DNA of 64,000 bases from Bettongia penicillata ogilbyi (GCA_023548195.1 JAJHZJ010000751.1:1988501-2052500), one strand, 5' to 3'; shown: positions 34,565-45,706, numbered from the stretch's first letter. Translations and numbers: made by a program. Notes: generated from the letters alone by a model not told the origin.

Positions 34565-36905
34565 AATGATTGGTAATATTTATTTAAAGGCATAAATCTA
34601 ATTATTATATTAGTAATTATATGACCTCTTCAAAAAGTGAAGGGGATGTTCTGAGTATGAATAAAACAGTCCTAATTTGTAACCAAGTCTTCCTAATAGC
34701 ACATTTTTTGGGGGTTTAATTTTTATATTTCTTCAGAGTGTGATTACTTGAAACCATATAGGAAGAAAAGTAAAACCTACACAAATTTTTGGGTGGTAAA
34801 AGAAAAAAAAAACCAACATAAAAACTCTAAAAATATTCTCAGATGTTGTCTTGATTCACCATAAAATCACGTATATTTCATTTGTATTGTTCTTGACAAT
34901 TTAGGGAGGAAAACATACATTTAGCCAAAATATCAATCTAGATAATTTTGGGGGCTAAGTAGTACACGATAAGAAAAAACAGAATTATAGCCAATTCTCC
35001 TTCATTAAATTATTTTCCTTGCTGTGCAGAATATTTAGCAAATTATATCTGTACCTACTCTGTCCAGGGACTTGATGTTTTAAATTTCCCCAGTGAAAGC
35101 CTAATTTGTTTACTTAATTTTAGGGGGGAATGACGATATTAGAAGGAAGAAAATGCACAACCAACAGTTGTCCTCAGAGTGAAGAAGGTAGCTGCAGCTG
35201 GTCCAGGGGAGAGGGTCTGCTTGCTCCGTGGAAAACTCGTGTCAGCATTTCCGCCTTGCATTCTTTTGGGGTATCTTTGTTATCACTGAATATGAAACTG
35301 TTTCAAATTGACAGGCAGACAGAACGTTGTGCTGAATGTGTAAATTGGAATTATCACATCTAGCAGCTCCCTTTACCAGGTGCCAGCGTGGTGCGCACTA
35401 ATGTCGAGAGATTGCCAGGAATAGTTTTATTTGCTAATTATCCCTTATCTCTTCCAGTATATAGTTTTTAAGTAAACAGCTTGCCCAGGTGTTTTCAGGA
35501 ATGCCTTAGCAGGACAATGTAAGACTGCAGGTGCTCATGTGGCGATAGGATGCTGCACAGATCACTGGAGATGCCGCCATCCATCTGTGTGAAAAATGTT
35601 ATCGCATCCAAGGATTTGACTCCCCAGTGTACAAAGAAGAATCCTGTCAGGATTTTTCAGTCTCTGAAATACTTAGGAGGGCAAAAAAGTGAAGGAAATT
35701 GCTATTCAGACCATAGGGAGATGTGTGGGTGTGTTTTAAAAAGAACAGCTTGGTGATTCCCAACATAAATGAGTAAACAGCAGATCCCTCTCCATTCCCA
35801 AATTGGGAATAGGAGAAAATGCAAACCACAATGGAAAACGAAGGGATTTAAACAGTTTTTCCCTCTGTCCCTTTTGTTTCCTTCTCTTGGAAAGGGCTGT
35901 TTAATATCATTGTTCTGCTTTTGTGGGGCATTTCTCTTCCTTCAGTTCCTGACTTAAACATACTCTGAGGTGACAGTTAATTACTAACCCAGTACAAGAA
36001 TATATTTTAAATCCCTTTAAGAATTTTTACTACAGTCTGTTCCTTAACATGGCTTTAAATGATTTGCACTTCCAACTTCTACTGTCCAGAAAGAGTTTCT
36101 CTTTTCTTTTAATAATCCACATCACTAGAGTGTCCTTTTGTAACCCCAGTAATTGGGACCTCCTTGACTGCCACCAGTGTTTTTCTTTGAGGTGTTTATT
36201 TGCAGACTTTCGGTCTAGTCTGTGGGTAATGTATTTTCATACCAGCTTTCTCATACGTAAGAGTGTGCCTTTTCATCAGGCCTGCCACTGTCTGTTATTC
36301 TTTTTCATTTCATGAAGGGAATTGGGGAGGAGGGGGTTCTATCTAGCAATGCAGCCTCAAAGACTGAGGAAGCTACGAAGCTTTCCATCAGCCATATGGC
36401 CTTAATTGGACTTTGAAAATAATTGTACCATTTCACCGCCTGCTATGTTTCTCTCAACAATGCTGCTAAAAATTCCACAGGAGTTATCGTGTCAGCTTTG
36501 ATTTAGGGGGTTAGGAAATATTATTATTTGTATTGATTGGATGGATCTCTGGGTCTTTTCACTGAAATGCCCTGCAGTGAGATCACTCCTATGCCTAGAA
36601 CTGAGTTTCTCATATGGTGAGGGAAAGGTAAATAAATCCTATTCCATGAAACCTAGACATTGACTATATTGGGGATGGTCACATTAAATTAGGTAAAAGT
36701 CAGAAGGAAAATTTTTTTTTAGAAGAACTATGGTTTTATTACTTTTAACCTAAACTGAGCCAGCTGAATGTTGATTTGCTCAAGTCTCTTGGGATTTGTT
36801 TGAATGATTGGATAATTATATATGGTGAGGTTTTCAAAATGATTTCTGTACTTTATTTTGTTTTATCCTCATGGCCCGCCTTGTGAAGTAAGTACTGTAA
36901 GAGAG
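34565..36905. other. Repeat-poor intron; candidate regulatory block near 35370-35520
   Basis: No transposon was recognised in 2.3 kb. 35385-35470 packs 'ccaggtgcc', 'gctaattatc' and 'cttatct', which look like E-box, homeobox and GATA words. No coding exon was identified. Confidence 0.3.
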
Positions 36906-36909
36906 GCCC

Positions 36910-37080
36910 CATAGGACACTGGGGAAAGCACAGATTTGTAGTTAGAGAGGTAGGTTCAAATCTTGACTTTGCCACTTACTGATTGTGTGATTTAGACAAG
37001 TCACTGGACTCTCTGATTCCTTCTTCTTCTGTAAAATGAACACCTTGGATGCCCCTACCATTTCTAGGTTTGTGGCGATC
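36910..37080 (+). mobile_element. CORE-SINE/Ther-like copy
   Basis: 'taggttcaaatcttgacttt', 'gccacttactgattgtgtga', 'tttagacaagtcactggact' and 'taccatttctaggtttgtgg' are diagnostic. Confidence 0.75.
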
Positions 37081-37229
37081 AGGAGGCGTGAAGAACTCAG
37101 GTAGGATTTGAACATAGATCCCTCAGATAAGAACAGTGATGAGCACATTATTTGTTTATAAATGAGCATTTCCAGTATTTGTAAAAACAGTATTTTTACT
37201 TGAAAACAAAGTAATTGCCTCTTGACTGA

Positions 37230-37615
37230 GGAGTGATTTAATAAATTGTGTTATGTATGAAAATAATGCAATATTACTGCCCTGGAAGATGTGAAGGCAG
37301 ATGTGAAGAATATGGAGAAGCTGAGCATGATTTTTATGAACTGATAGAAAGGGAAGTCAATAGAATCAGGAAAGGAACATACATGATAATAAATATACAT
37401 GGTAGCTATTCTTATTACCACAGTGGAATTGACAAAAAAAAAATCCAGCACTCAAAATTAGATGATTTTAATGACCTTGCTTAACCCCAAAGAACAGATG
37501 AGAAAATGTACCTCCTTTCCTTCTTTACGAAAGTGGGACACTATGCCTTTGTAGAACATTGTATATTTGGTCAGTTTTGGTTCATTTGTTCATTCTCTCC
37601 ATTTGTTTTCTTAGG
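37230..37615 (+). mobile_element. Unclassified interspersed repeat, decayed
   Basis: A degraded 78-residue frame (37248-37484, YYCPGRCEGRCEE near its start) is followed by 'gaacagatgagaaaatgtac'. I associate this wording with a high-copy marsupial repeat but cannot name it. It ends just before the segment duplicated at 38650. Confidence 0.4.
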
Positions 37616-37619
37616 AAAC

Positions 37620-37788
37620 TTCCCTACCCCAGATTTGGAACAAAATTTTATAATGAAATCATGAGTTCTTTGAATTATTGCTGATTCGAAGGGAGTCAGA
37701 TTAGAAAAAAAAATCACTTGATATTTACTTATTTTTCATCAGTTTAGCCTTCATCTAACTCCATACCTCTTTCTAGATGGTAGGGGCA
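37620..37788 (+). repeat. Duplicated intron segment, copy A (169 bp)
   Basis: It begins ttccctacccc and ends taggggca. A second copy at 38650-38815 differs by a few substitutions and small indels, roughly nine in ten bases identical by eye. Confidence 0.92.
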
Positions 37789-38552
37789 ATCCGTATAGTT
37801 TTCCTATATTTTGAGATGCTTCAAAGGAGTTTAAGATTCAAACAGAATGTACACTATATGTTTGTGTGTATGTGTGTGTGTAGTGTGTAAAGATTATGTT
37901 TAAAAATTCAAGAGTGTAGGAGCCATCTTCTCAATTCATATCTTGCTCAAAGCTTAAATGATCTGTTTAAAAATTGTAAAATGTAGCCACTTAGCCACAG
38001 GGAGCCAAACAGCTGGTTTGACTTATTTTTCAACAGCATTGACCAGATGTTTTGGCATTGTGTAGGTTTCTTATCAGAAAAGCATTAATCAACACACCAT
38101 TATTTCTACCTGTGTGCAACCTTTGTCTTATCCCATCTCTTTCTGGTTTCTGTAGTTCAATTTCTATTGACAGCTAGTGTTCCGAGAGTAAGTAGTCTCC
38201 ATGATATTATGCCTCAAAAATGGAGATAAATTACTGTACCCTGCATCCCTAATCTCTTATGGATTCAACCTACTGTGCTTTCTGCCATCTTATCCTATAG
38301 TGAGGTTGGTGGTTAGTGGGCTCCTATGTACTATAATTTGACCCCTATGTAGTATTTCTTATTTCTTTCTTATTAGAACTACAGCAGCTGCCTTTCACAC
38401 TACTGTCAACTAAATCATAGTGTGCTACCATGAGGAGCCATAGGTTGATGTAGCAGAAGAGACAGGTTTTAACTTGATGTAAGTAAAACTTCCTAACAAT
38501 TAATGCTATCTTAAAATCAAAGGAGCTGCTTAGGGTAAGTGGGGTAATAATA

Positions 38553-38953
38553 GTCACTAGCATTTATATAGCACCTTAAGGTTTGCAAATCGGTCATTTC
38601 ATTTGATGTTTACCACTGCCCTGTGGGGTATGTGTGGTTATTATCCCCATTCCCTACCCAGATTTGGAACAAAATTTTATATTAAAATCATGAGTTCTTT
38701 GAATTATTGCTGATTGTGAGTCAGATTAGAAAAAATTCACTTGATTTTTACTTACTTATTTTTCATCAGTTTAGCCTTCATCTAATTCCATACCTGTTTC
38801 TAGATGGTAGGGGCAGTTCCATGAGGAACTGGTGGCTAAGAGTGGTGAAATGACTGGCCCAGGTTCACACAGCTAGTCAGTGCCTGAGACAGGATTTGAA
38901 CCCCAGATCTTCCTCACTCCAAGTTCAGCACCCTATCTACTGTGCTACCTACC
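38553..38953 (-). mobile_element. MIR-type SINE, antisense, split by a 166-bp insertion
   Basis: The left part (38553-38649) reads 'tagcatttatatagcacctt' to 'gtggttattatccccat'. The right part (38816-38953) resumes at 'ccatgaggaactggtggcta' and ends at 'ctatctactgtgctacctac'. The two halves are contiguous in the SINE once the insert is removed. Confidence 0.85.
38650..38815 (+). repeat. Duplicated intron segment, copy B, inserted in a SINE
   Basis: A 166-bp copy of 37620-37788 in the same orientation, about 1.03 kb downstream. The string ttcc occurs at both edges (38650-38653 and 38817-38820). Confidence 0.92.
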
Positions 38954-39194
38954 TGCGGCTCGGGGGGAAGGGGCTTTTTCATCGCTGGATTTTCTTTGAT
39001 TAGAGGTCTTCAAACAAAAGCCAAATGACCAAATGAGGGAATGTGTAGAAGGGCATTCTTGTTCTGGGAGGAATTGGACTGAGTTCTCTGAGGTTCCTGT
39101 CAGACTTTGGGATTTTCTGATAGTCATTGAAAAATTACATTGTTGTGACTAAGAAAGGAAAGAGAGGTTGAAAAGAATATAAAGAGTTGAGAAG

Positions 39195-39437
39195 TAGTGG
39201 TGGATCAGTCATGTCTGACTCTTCATGGCCTCTCTTGGGTTTTCTTGACAAAGATACTGGAGTGGTTTGCCATTTCATTCTCCAGCTCATTTTACCAATG
39301 AGAAAACTGAGTCGAACAGGGTTAAGTGACTTGCCCAGGATCACATAGCTAGTAAATGTCTGAGGCCAGATTTGAAGTTAAGAGGGTGAGGAAGATGAAT
39401 CTTCCTTGGCCCAGGCCCAGTGCTCTATCCACTGTAT
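39195..39437 (-). mobile_element. Marsupial tRNA-headed SINE, antisense
   Basis: 'tcatgtctgactcttcatgg', 'gttttcttgacaaagatact', 'ggagtggtttgccatttcat' and 'gtgctctatccactgtatgg' give the full antisense order. Confidence 0.88.
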
Positions 39438-39814
39438 GGCTTTGTTCTCTTGGAAAGTAGAGAAACCCCAAAACTTACTTTTGAAGAGAATGCAAAAGGA
39501 AAAGAACCGTTGGAATCTTTCAACCATTGGAATTTATAGAGGCCTATTGGGAGAGAAACTATGGTTGAAATGAGCAGCTTTCTGAGAATTTGGAATCTTG
39601 TGCTAGTGATTAGCCAGAGGTGAAAGTAAAAGCTTCTTGTATCAAGAAGATGAGGAGGGATGCTAACATTCTGAGCCTCATTGTTTCCCCTGAGCAATAT
39701 GAACCATGTCTTTCCATTTGATCCCCCCAGACCTATTTCCTTAATGTTTAAAGAACCATTGGCTTGTCCACATGAGTCTTAGAATGAAATTCTTATCCCA
39801 CCAGGGCCAATTGT

Positions 39815-40015
39815 GAACCATAGAATCATGGAGCTAGATGGGGGGAAGGAACTTGAGAAGCCATCTAGTCTCACTCAGTCATTTTACAAATAGAGAGGTC
39901 CAGGGAGGTTAAGTGGCTTATCTCATCACTCAGGTAATAAATGTTAGAAGAGATGTTGGCATTTGAATCCATGTCTCTTTTTCTTTATATCAAAGAAGTC
40001 TTCTCTATGATAATT
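39815..40015 (-). mobile_element. CORE-SINE/MIR copy
   Basis: 'catagaatcatggagctaga', 'gccatctagtctcactcagt' and 'gtccagggaggttaagtggc' are typical of an antisense copy. Confidence 0.7.
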
Positions 40016-40359
40016 CTTCCTAGTCATATGTTTTTATCTAAGGTAGAAGGTTGGTAGTAGGAGCCTGTGTTTTGTTGGGGTGTGGCTTTCATTTTTAGTG
40101 ACCTTGGGGAAAAATATTTCCAAGACCATGAAGGGATGGTGGAGGATGATAGGAGGAAGGAAATTAATCCCTCATTTTTCACTTTTCCAGGTTGTTTATA
40201 GACCTTTCTGAGACTTTGTGTTAGCTAGAGCAAAATGACACCTGAAGAGTAAACATTATTTTACCATTTTTTCTTGATCATTCTTGTTGACTGGTAGAAG
40301 GTATCTAATATTCTAGAAATATATGACGTAGACATTGACTTTTCTTGCAGCTTTTTAAG

Positions 40360-40710
40360 GAAGCTTTTCCTAGTCTCTACACCCTCCCTTGAATACCTTT
40401 CTTCTGAAATATTTTTCTATGTGTAAAAATACATACATCACATCTATGTATACACACACAAATATTTACACATATACATTTGTGAATATGTGTTATTCAC
40501 ATGTGTGTATGTATGCATATATAACTATATACAATTAATATGTATATATGTGTATATTTATACATATATATATGAGAGAGATTTTCTGTGTTGTCTCTCT
40601 CATTAGAATGTGAGCCATTTAAAAGCAGGAACTTTGTTTTTCTCCTTTCTTTGTATCTTCGTTGCTTTGCATGGTACTTGGCATATAATAATAAATGCTT
40701 GCTGACTGAT
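40360..40710 (+). mobile_element. L2 LINE 3' end containing a TATA/CACA-rich expansion
   Basis: 'ggaagcttttcctagtctct' and, beyond the simple-sequence part (40425-40575), 'agaatgtgagccatttaaaa', 'gcaggaactttgtttttctc' and 'ataaatgcttgctgactgat' are L2 3' end wording. Confidence 0.7.
40425..40575. repeat. Alternating TA/CA/TG-rich sequence
   Basis: Alternating purine-pyrimidine runs such as 'tatacacacaca', 'acatgtgtgtatgtatgcat' and 'tacatatatatat' sit inside the L2 tail, where such tails normally carry short TATATA runs. Confidence 0.8.
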
Positions 40711-42105
40711 GGGTTCTAGTTGAGAAGTGTTATCTTTGCCTTTTGGGATTCAACCACATCGAAGTGCAAATATAATCTTTATTCCATTTGAAATTCAACT
40801 TAATCAGTCTAGAAACCAGGTCACTAAATTCATCAGGAGGCACAGGAAAAGAAATCTAGTCTTTATAAATATATAGAAAAAATGATTATGGGCTAATAAC
40901 TCCATTGAACGATGTGAAAACAACGTGAGAAATGTTCTCATGGTTCTTTTCCTTAAAATTCAATGCATCGGAGTTATTTTGGGTTTTTAGTGTTTTCATA
41001 TTGTCTTTAGTTATATTTTAGTTTGGGCTTTATGCTGTCCTGTGGCTCAGTGATTATAGTCAAATATGCATATTGTCATGTAATTTTGCACGTTGGGAAT
41101 GTTAAATGAATAAAGAGAACAGTGTTTTGATATGTAAGGCTGTATGGAAGTAATTGTTCAGATTTTATTTTTGTAGGTAATTATAGTCTCGCATTCAGAT
41201 TCTTTCAGTAATTAATTGATTTTTTTTCAAAGTAAAGGTCTAAGAAAACAAAGATTCATCTCGGTAAAAGACAGGAATAATGGGTAGCCTCGAAGCAAAA
41301 AGAAAACAGTCAATTAGTTGTGCCATGTTATTTTTTTAAACATAGCCACCAGAACTTTAAAAATATTTGCCATTTCTATTTTGATCTAATTATATATGTA
41401 TTTCCCAGCCATTTCGCTGGATACATTTTCTGTTATACAACTCATTGTTTTGCTTGGATGTCAAACTCATTCTGCCTGCTTTGGTGTGAATTTTAATTGG
41501 AAATAATTGATAGCGTAAGGTGCCTTCACTCTAATGTTGTCTCCGATTCCAGTGTGTCTGTTCCTCAGTGACTTCAGTTTTTTTTTTAAAGTTAGCTTTA
41601 GCTGGGTTGCACTTATGGACTTATTCTAACCACCCAATCCAACGTGACCAGTACCTATTTCTGTTGGCTACTGGGATTTTGTTAGCAGGGTTCAGTTTTT
41701 AGTCCCTATGAAATGAAAATTTCTTTATCAAGAAACTGGATCAAAAACTTCTTATTATGCAAAGAGAGATTATTACACTGGTACCACACCAAGAACCTCT
41801 GTTTAGGTAGTCTACATTACTAGAAGCCCTCTGTTTACGTGTGTAATCTCTCATAAGTTTCCTTGTCACATTTGATAGAAACAGATAAACACTGAGGACC
41901 CGGAGCATATTACATTTCTTACTACATTTTCAGTCAGATTGATGGAGGGGGATGAGTAGCATGTTGTCACAGAGCTGCTGGTCACTTCACCTTTGTGGAT
42001 GGCTGTTTGCTTAGGGGCAAAATCAGTGATTTGAACGAGGTGATCCTCAAGGTCCCTTCAAGCTCTAAGATTTATGGAATCAGTTCAGAATTTCATTTTC
42101 CTAAA
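40710..42105. other. Repeat-poor intron
   Basis: No transposon was recognised. 41440-41560 carries homeobox-like AT-rich words ('ttttaattggaaataattga') in unique sequence. Confidence 0.3.
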
Positions 42106-42470
42106 CCCTTAGCCAGTTAGCATTTCTCAAACACCTAACATGTGCTAGTACTGTGCTAAGTTGTGGGCATACAAAGAAAGAAAAAACCCAACAGTTCCTG
42201 CTTTCAGGGAGCTCACGGTCTAATGGAGTAGAAAACTTGCAAACTATGTACAAACAAGCCATATGCAGGATAAATTGGAGAGAGTGCAAGAGGGAAGGCA
42301 TTAAGTGTAAATGGGACTGAAAAAAGGCTTCTTGCCTTTGGGTGGAACTGAAGAAGCCAAGAGGTAGGATTGAGGAGGAGGAGTAGTCTAGGCATGGAAG
42401 AAGTCAGTGAAAACACTGAGTCAGGAGATGGAACATTGTCTGCAATATGGGAGGATTTCTATTGAAGAAT
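42105..42470 (+). mobile_element. LINE-derived fragment, same family as 27500-27780
   Basis: 'cacctaacatgtgctagtac', 'tgtgctaagttgtgggcata', 'ggagctcacggtctaatgga' and 'aggataaattggagagagtg' are in family order. Confidence 0.65.
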
Positions 42471-42509
42471 GACCTCCTGCCTAGGCCATGTTCAGCCTGA
42501 GAAATGAAG

Positions 42510-42590
42510 ATAACCTTGGGCTTCTGGCACAGAACACAGTGCCTAGAATTCAGTAGGTGCTTAATAACTGCTTATTGATTGGTCTTCATA
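42510..42590 (+). mobile_element. L2-like tail
   Basis: 'cacagtgcctagaattcagt' and 'aggtgcttaataactgctta' match an L2 end. Confidence 0.5.
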
Positions 42591-42726
42591 GTTTAATGTT
42601 GATATTAAGTTCTTCCAATGGAAGCCTGCTATAGTGTGTATTCTTTAGTAGAACTTTGTATAAGATCTCTGAGAATGGACTGGGTTTTTTGTGGTTATTC
42701 CCATCATTGTGGTAGTAGGGAAGGGG

Positions 42727-42909
42727 ATAAACATTTATTAAGCACCTTTAATGCTAAGCCCTTTACAGATTTTATCTTCATTTTTATAATACCCCTGGTA
42801 GGTAGGTGCTATTATTATCCTCCTTTTACAGTTGAGGAAACAAGCATGCAGAAGTTAAGTGACTTGCCGAGGGTCACACAGCTAGTAGGTATCTGAGGCC
42901 AGATTTGAA
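42727..42909 (-). mobile_element. MIR-type SINE, antisense (first of a three-SINE cluster)
   Basis: 'aaacatttattaagcacctt', 'gtaggtaggtgctattatta', 'gacttgccgagggtcacaca' and 'tctgaggccagatttgaa' are clear. Confidence 0.82.
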
Positions 42910-43005
42910 TTATTGTAGTAGTAATAGGAGGAGGAGGAGGAATAGTAGTAGTGGTAGTGGTAGTAGTAGCAGTAGTAGTCATAGTGGTGGTAGTAGTAAT
43001 TGTGG
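42910..43005 (+). repeat. (GTA/TAG)n with GGA block microsatellite
   Basis: Imperfect TAG/GTA repeats with an inner GGAGGAGGAGG segment, about 95 bp, between two SINEs. Confidence 0.92.
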
Positions 43006-43245
43006 CATCGGTTCAGTTGTGTCCAACTCTTCATGACCCCATTTTGGGATTTTCCTGGCAAAGATACTGGGGTGACTAGCCATTTCTTTTTCCAGCTCAT
43101 TTTACAGATAAGACACTGAGGCAAACAAGGTTAAGTGACTTGCCTAGGGCCACACAGCTAGTAAGTGGATGGGGGTGGATTTGAAGTCATAAAGATGAGT
43201 CTTCCTGATTCCAAGCTCAGTGTTCTCTGTCAATCAACTGCCCCA
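43005..43245 (-). mobile_element. Marsupial tRNA-headed SINE, antisense (second of cluster)
   Basis: 'cggttcagttgtgtccaact', 'cttcatgaccccattttggg', 'aagatactggggtgactagc' and 'ggttaagtgacttgcctagg' give the family. Confidence 0.88.
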
Positions 43246-43247
43246 GT

Positions 43248-43472
43248 AACAGCTAGCATTTATATTGTGCTTTAAAGCTTGCAAAGGGCTGTACAAATAT
43301 TATCTCACTGTCTCTTCACAACAAGCTTGGGTGATATAATTAGCTTAATTTTACAAGATAAGGAGACTGGAAACCCAGGCAGACAGTGGTTAAGTGACTT
43401 GGCTAGGGAACTGAGGCCTTCCCGACTACAGGTCTATCACTCTCTATCTACTATACCATCTAGCTACCCATG
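43248..43472 (-). mobile_element. MIR-type SINE, antisense (third of cluster)
   Basis: 'agctagcatttatattgtgc', 'gcttgcaaagggctgtacaa', 'atattatctcactgtctctt' and 'ctctatctactataccatct' are diagnostic. Confidence 0.8.
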
Positions 43473-43522
43473 CCATGCCCAGAGCAGAGCCTTATAAATG
43501 CTTTTAAAATTGAATTAAATTC

Positions 43523-43780
43523 AGAGAGACATTGTGGTGTTGTGGAAAGAGCTTTAATTTGAAGTAGAAATGAGTATTCCTATCTCACTTCTGATGGTTA
43601 TTTGTTCTATATGACCATAGGCAAGTCCATTAAGCTTTCAGCTTTACTTTCCCTATCTGCGTTCTGGGGACAGTAACAGATGTTGCATGCTAGCTCCATA
43701 GGGTTACTTAATGTGATAGAGTTCTTATAAGAATTGCTTAAGATTTCTGTCCTCAAAGTGCTTTACTAACTTTTTTTTTA
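43523..43780 (+). mobile_element. MIR-like SINE, sense
   Basis: 'acattgtggtgttgtggaaa', 'atatgaccataggcaagtcc' and 'gctccatagggttacttaat' follow MIR order. Confidence 0.55.
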
Positions 43781-44261
43781 ATTAAAAACCCATATGAATC
43801 TGCAATTCTTATAATTCAGTTGTTCATTTCTCAGTACAACTTTATACCCTTTTGGTCATTCTATTATATCATCCTGTTAACGATCTTGTAAGATGTGTAG
43901 ATTAAGTGTATACTTTTATGAGGCCGATCAAGTGTCAGAATCACTTTACCCATGACATTTTGTATTGCTGTTCTAATTATTTCATTGAAGTTGTTAATTC
44001 AGCTCGATAAAAGCTGCCTTTAGATTCGAGATAGAGATGTCCAAATGTCAGGGGGACCCCTACATCTTTGATTAAAAGTGGCGCTGTGATGTGAAACCCA
44101 GACTACAAAAAACACAACTTAAATTCTTATTGATTCTGTAAGCATCACTTGGAATATGTTCTAACAAAGAGTAAGGTGAAACTAGGAGCACACAGGGATA
44201 ACCTGCACAGAGGACAGAGTTTTCTCTATTACCTTTTGAGAGAAAGACTTTTGGAATATAA

Positions 44262-44325
44262 GTCCATTCATTCATCTATTTATTCATTCATTCCATTCAT
44301 TCATTTATTTATTTTCATTGAATTT
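44262..44325 (+). repeat. (CATT)n/(TTTA)n imperfect microsatellite
   Basis: 'cattcattcat' and 'tttattcattcattc' repeats over about 60 bp. Confidence 0.85.
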
Positions 44326-44575
44326 ATATAAGGAGGCTTAGCTTCTGTCTTAGATATCTTCCCTTTTGTTCAGTTTGTCAGGTATGGTCTCATGTTGTAA
44401 TGGTATGAGCAGTCAAGCTTCATTCTTGATGAAGATATCAGGAAAGTTGTTACTTTTACTTCTACCTTGGGTCTTGTCTTCCATTTGTAATAGCTATACT
44501 AGAGGACAATTAGAACTAGACAGGTTTTGGCCAGGATTAAAAACTGGGAGTGTTGGAAAACGTTATGCAATAGTG

Positions 44576-44785
44576 CATTGGAATATGGAGTTATAACATA
44601 ATTGTGTTAATCACTGCAGTACTTCCAAAATCTGGGAGTCTGAGGTGCGGGGAAGAGAGACAGAGAGAGAGATAGGAAGAGAAAGACAGAGAAAGAAAGA
44701 GGTTTTTTGTTTGCTTGTTTTGTTTTTTGTATAGGATGATCTAGAGGCGTAGATTTAGAGCCAAAGGGACCTCCAATGTTCATCT
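44576..44785 (+). repeat. Tandem duplication, unit A (with purine-rich insert)
   Basis: Bases 44576-44655 and 44731-44785 align with unit B at 44793-44920. Shared words include 'attgtgttaatcact' versus 'attgtgttagtcact', and 'agatttagagccaaaggg' versus 'agatttggagccaaaggg'. A GA-rich and T/G-rich stretch (44653-44730) is present only in unit A. Confidence 0.8.
44653..44702 (+). repeat. GA-rich microsatellite inside the duplication
   Basis: An interrupted GAGA/GACA tract, followed by a T/G-rich run. Confidence 0.88.
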
Positions 44786-44792
44786 AAGAACA

Positions 44793-44920
44793 CACTGGAA
44801 TGTGTAACTATATCATGATTGTGTTAGTCACTTACAAAATCTGAGATCCTGAAAAGTTCATGGGGAGATGCTAGAAGCATAGATTTGGAGCCAAAGGGGC
44901 CTTTATTGTTAATTTCATTC
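44793..44920 (+). repeat. Tandem duplication, unit B
   Basis: This is the shorter partner of 44576-44785. It continues without a break into an antisense MIR-type SINE. Confidence 0.8.
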
Positions 44921-45058
44921 AGCCCCTCATTTTACAGAGAAAGAAACTGAACTAAGTGATTTGCTCCAGAACATACAAGTGGTAAATGGCAGGCTTCAAA
45001 CCCAAGTTTTCTTGGTTCCACAGTCTCTCTTACCACTGTACCATACTGTCTCTTTTAG
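44905..45058 (-). mobile_element. MIR-type SINE, antisense
   Basis: 'ttcagcccctcattttacag', 'agaaagaaactgaactaagt' and 'accactgtaccatactgtct' are diagnostic. Confidence 0.75.
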
Positions 45059-45279
45059 AAATCAAGTGACTGAAATCAGATTTTGGATCTCAGGCTTCAA
45101 AAATAGCTTCTAAAATAGCACATCATTATTATTTGTTAGCCTGAGATGTGTGTACGTTAAACTTCAAGATACAGTGACTTAAAACAAAACAATACCATTG
45201 ATGCTTTGCGATTCCCCTGTGACTTCTCAGGCTGCTTCTGGTTTACCCAGAAATAATACTGACCAGATTTCCTAAATTG

Positions 45280-45330
45280 TTGGGTATATAGTAGTTCCTC
45301 AGGAAATGTTTGTTGAAATGTTCTTCCACT
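45280..45330 (+). mobile_element. L2-like tail fragment
   Basis: 'ttgttgggtatatagtagtt' and 'caggaaatgtttgttgaaat' resemble an L2 end. Confidence 0.35.
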
Positions 45331-45394
45331 GGTTTCTTACTTTTCATTTAATGAATGAATAATGAGTGATGTTAATGAATAATTATAATGTAAG

Positions 45395-45706
45395 GGGCAG
45401 CTAGGTGGTGCAGTGGACAGAGCACCAGTGCAGGAGTCAGGAGGACCTGAGTTCAAATCTCACCTCAGACACTTGACACTCACTAGCTGTGTGACCTTGG
45501 GCAAGTCACTTAACCCCAATTGCCTTATGCTGGATCATCTCCAGTCATCCTGATGAATATCTGGTCACTGGATTCAGATGGCTCTGGAGGAGAAGTGAGG
45601 CTGGTGACCTGCGCAGCCCTCCCTCACTCAAAGCAAAGTCAAGTGCAAGTTATGTCACCATTTCTCTGATGGCATGGTCTCCTTTGGTAACGAAGGACAA
45701 ACACAC
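45395..45706 (+). mobile_element. Complete marsupial tRNA-headed SINE with RTE-like tail and 14-bp TSD
   Basis: The element starts gggcagctaggtggtgca. An A-box match (TGGTGCAGTGG, 45406-45416) and a B-box match (GTTCAAATC, 45451-45459) form an internal RNA polymerase III promoter. The tail includes 'ccagtcatcctgatgaatat' and 'ttggtaacgaaggacaaac', the RTE/Bov-B-like end. It is flanked by perfect direct repeats aattataatgtaag at 45381-45394 and 45707-45720. It is the best-preserved transposon here. Confidence 0.95.

Noticed and set aside
37248..37484. Cys-containing 78-residue frame considered as a gene
   Set aside because: It is decayed and embedded in what looks like a high-copy interspersed repeat, with no start context or splice sites.
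45395..45540. tRNA gene suggested by A and B boxes
   Set aside because: The boxes belong to the tRNA-derived head of a SINE. No cloverleaf-consistent mature tRNA is apparent.
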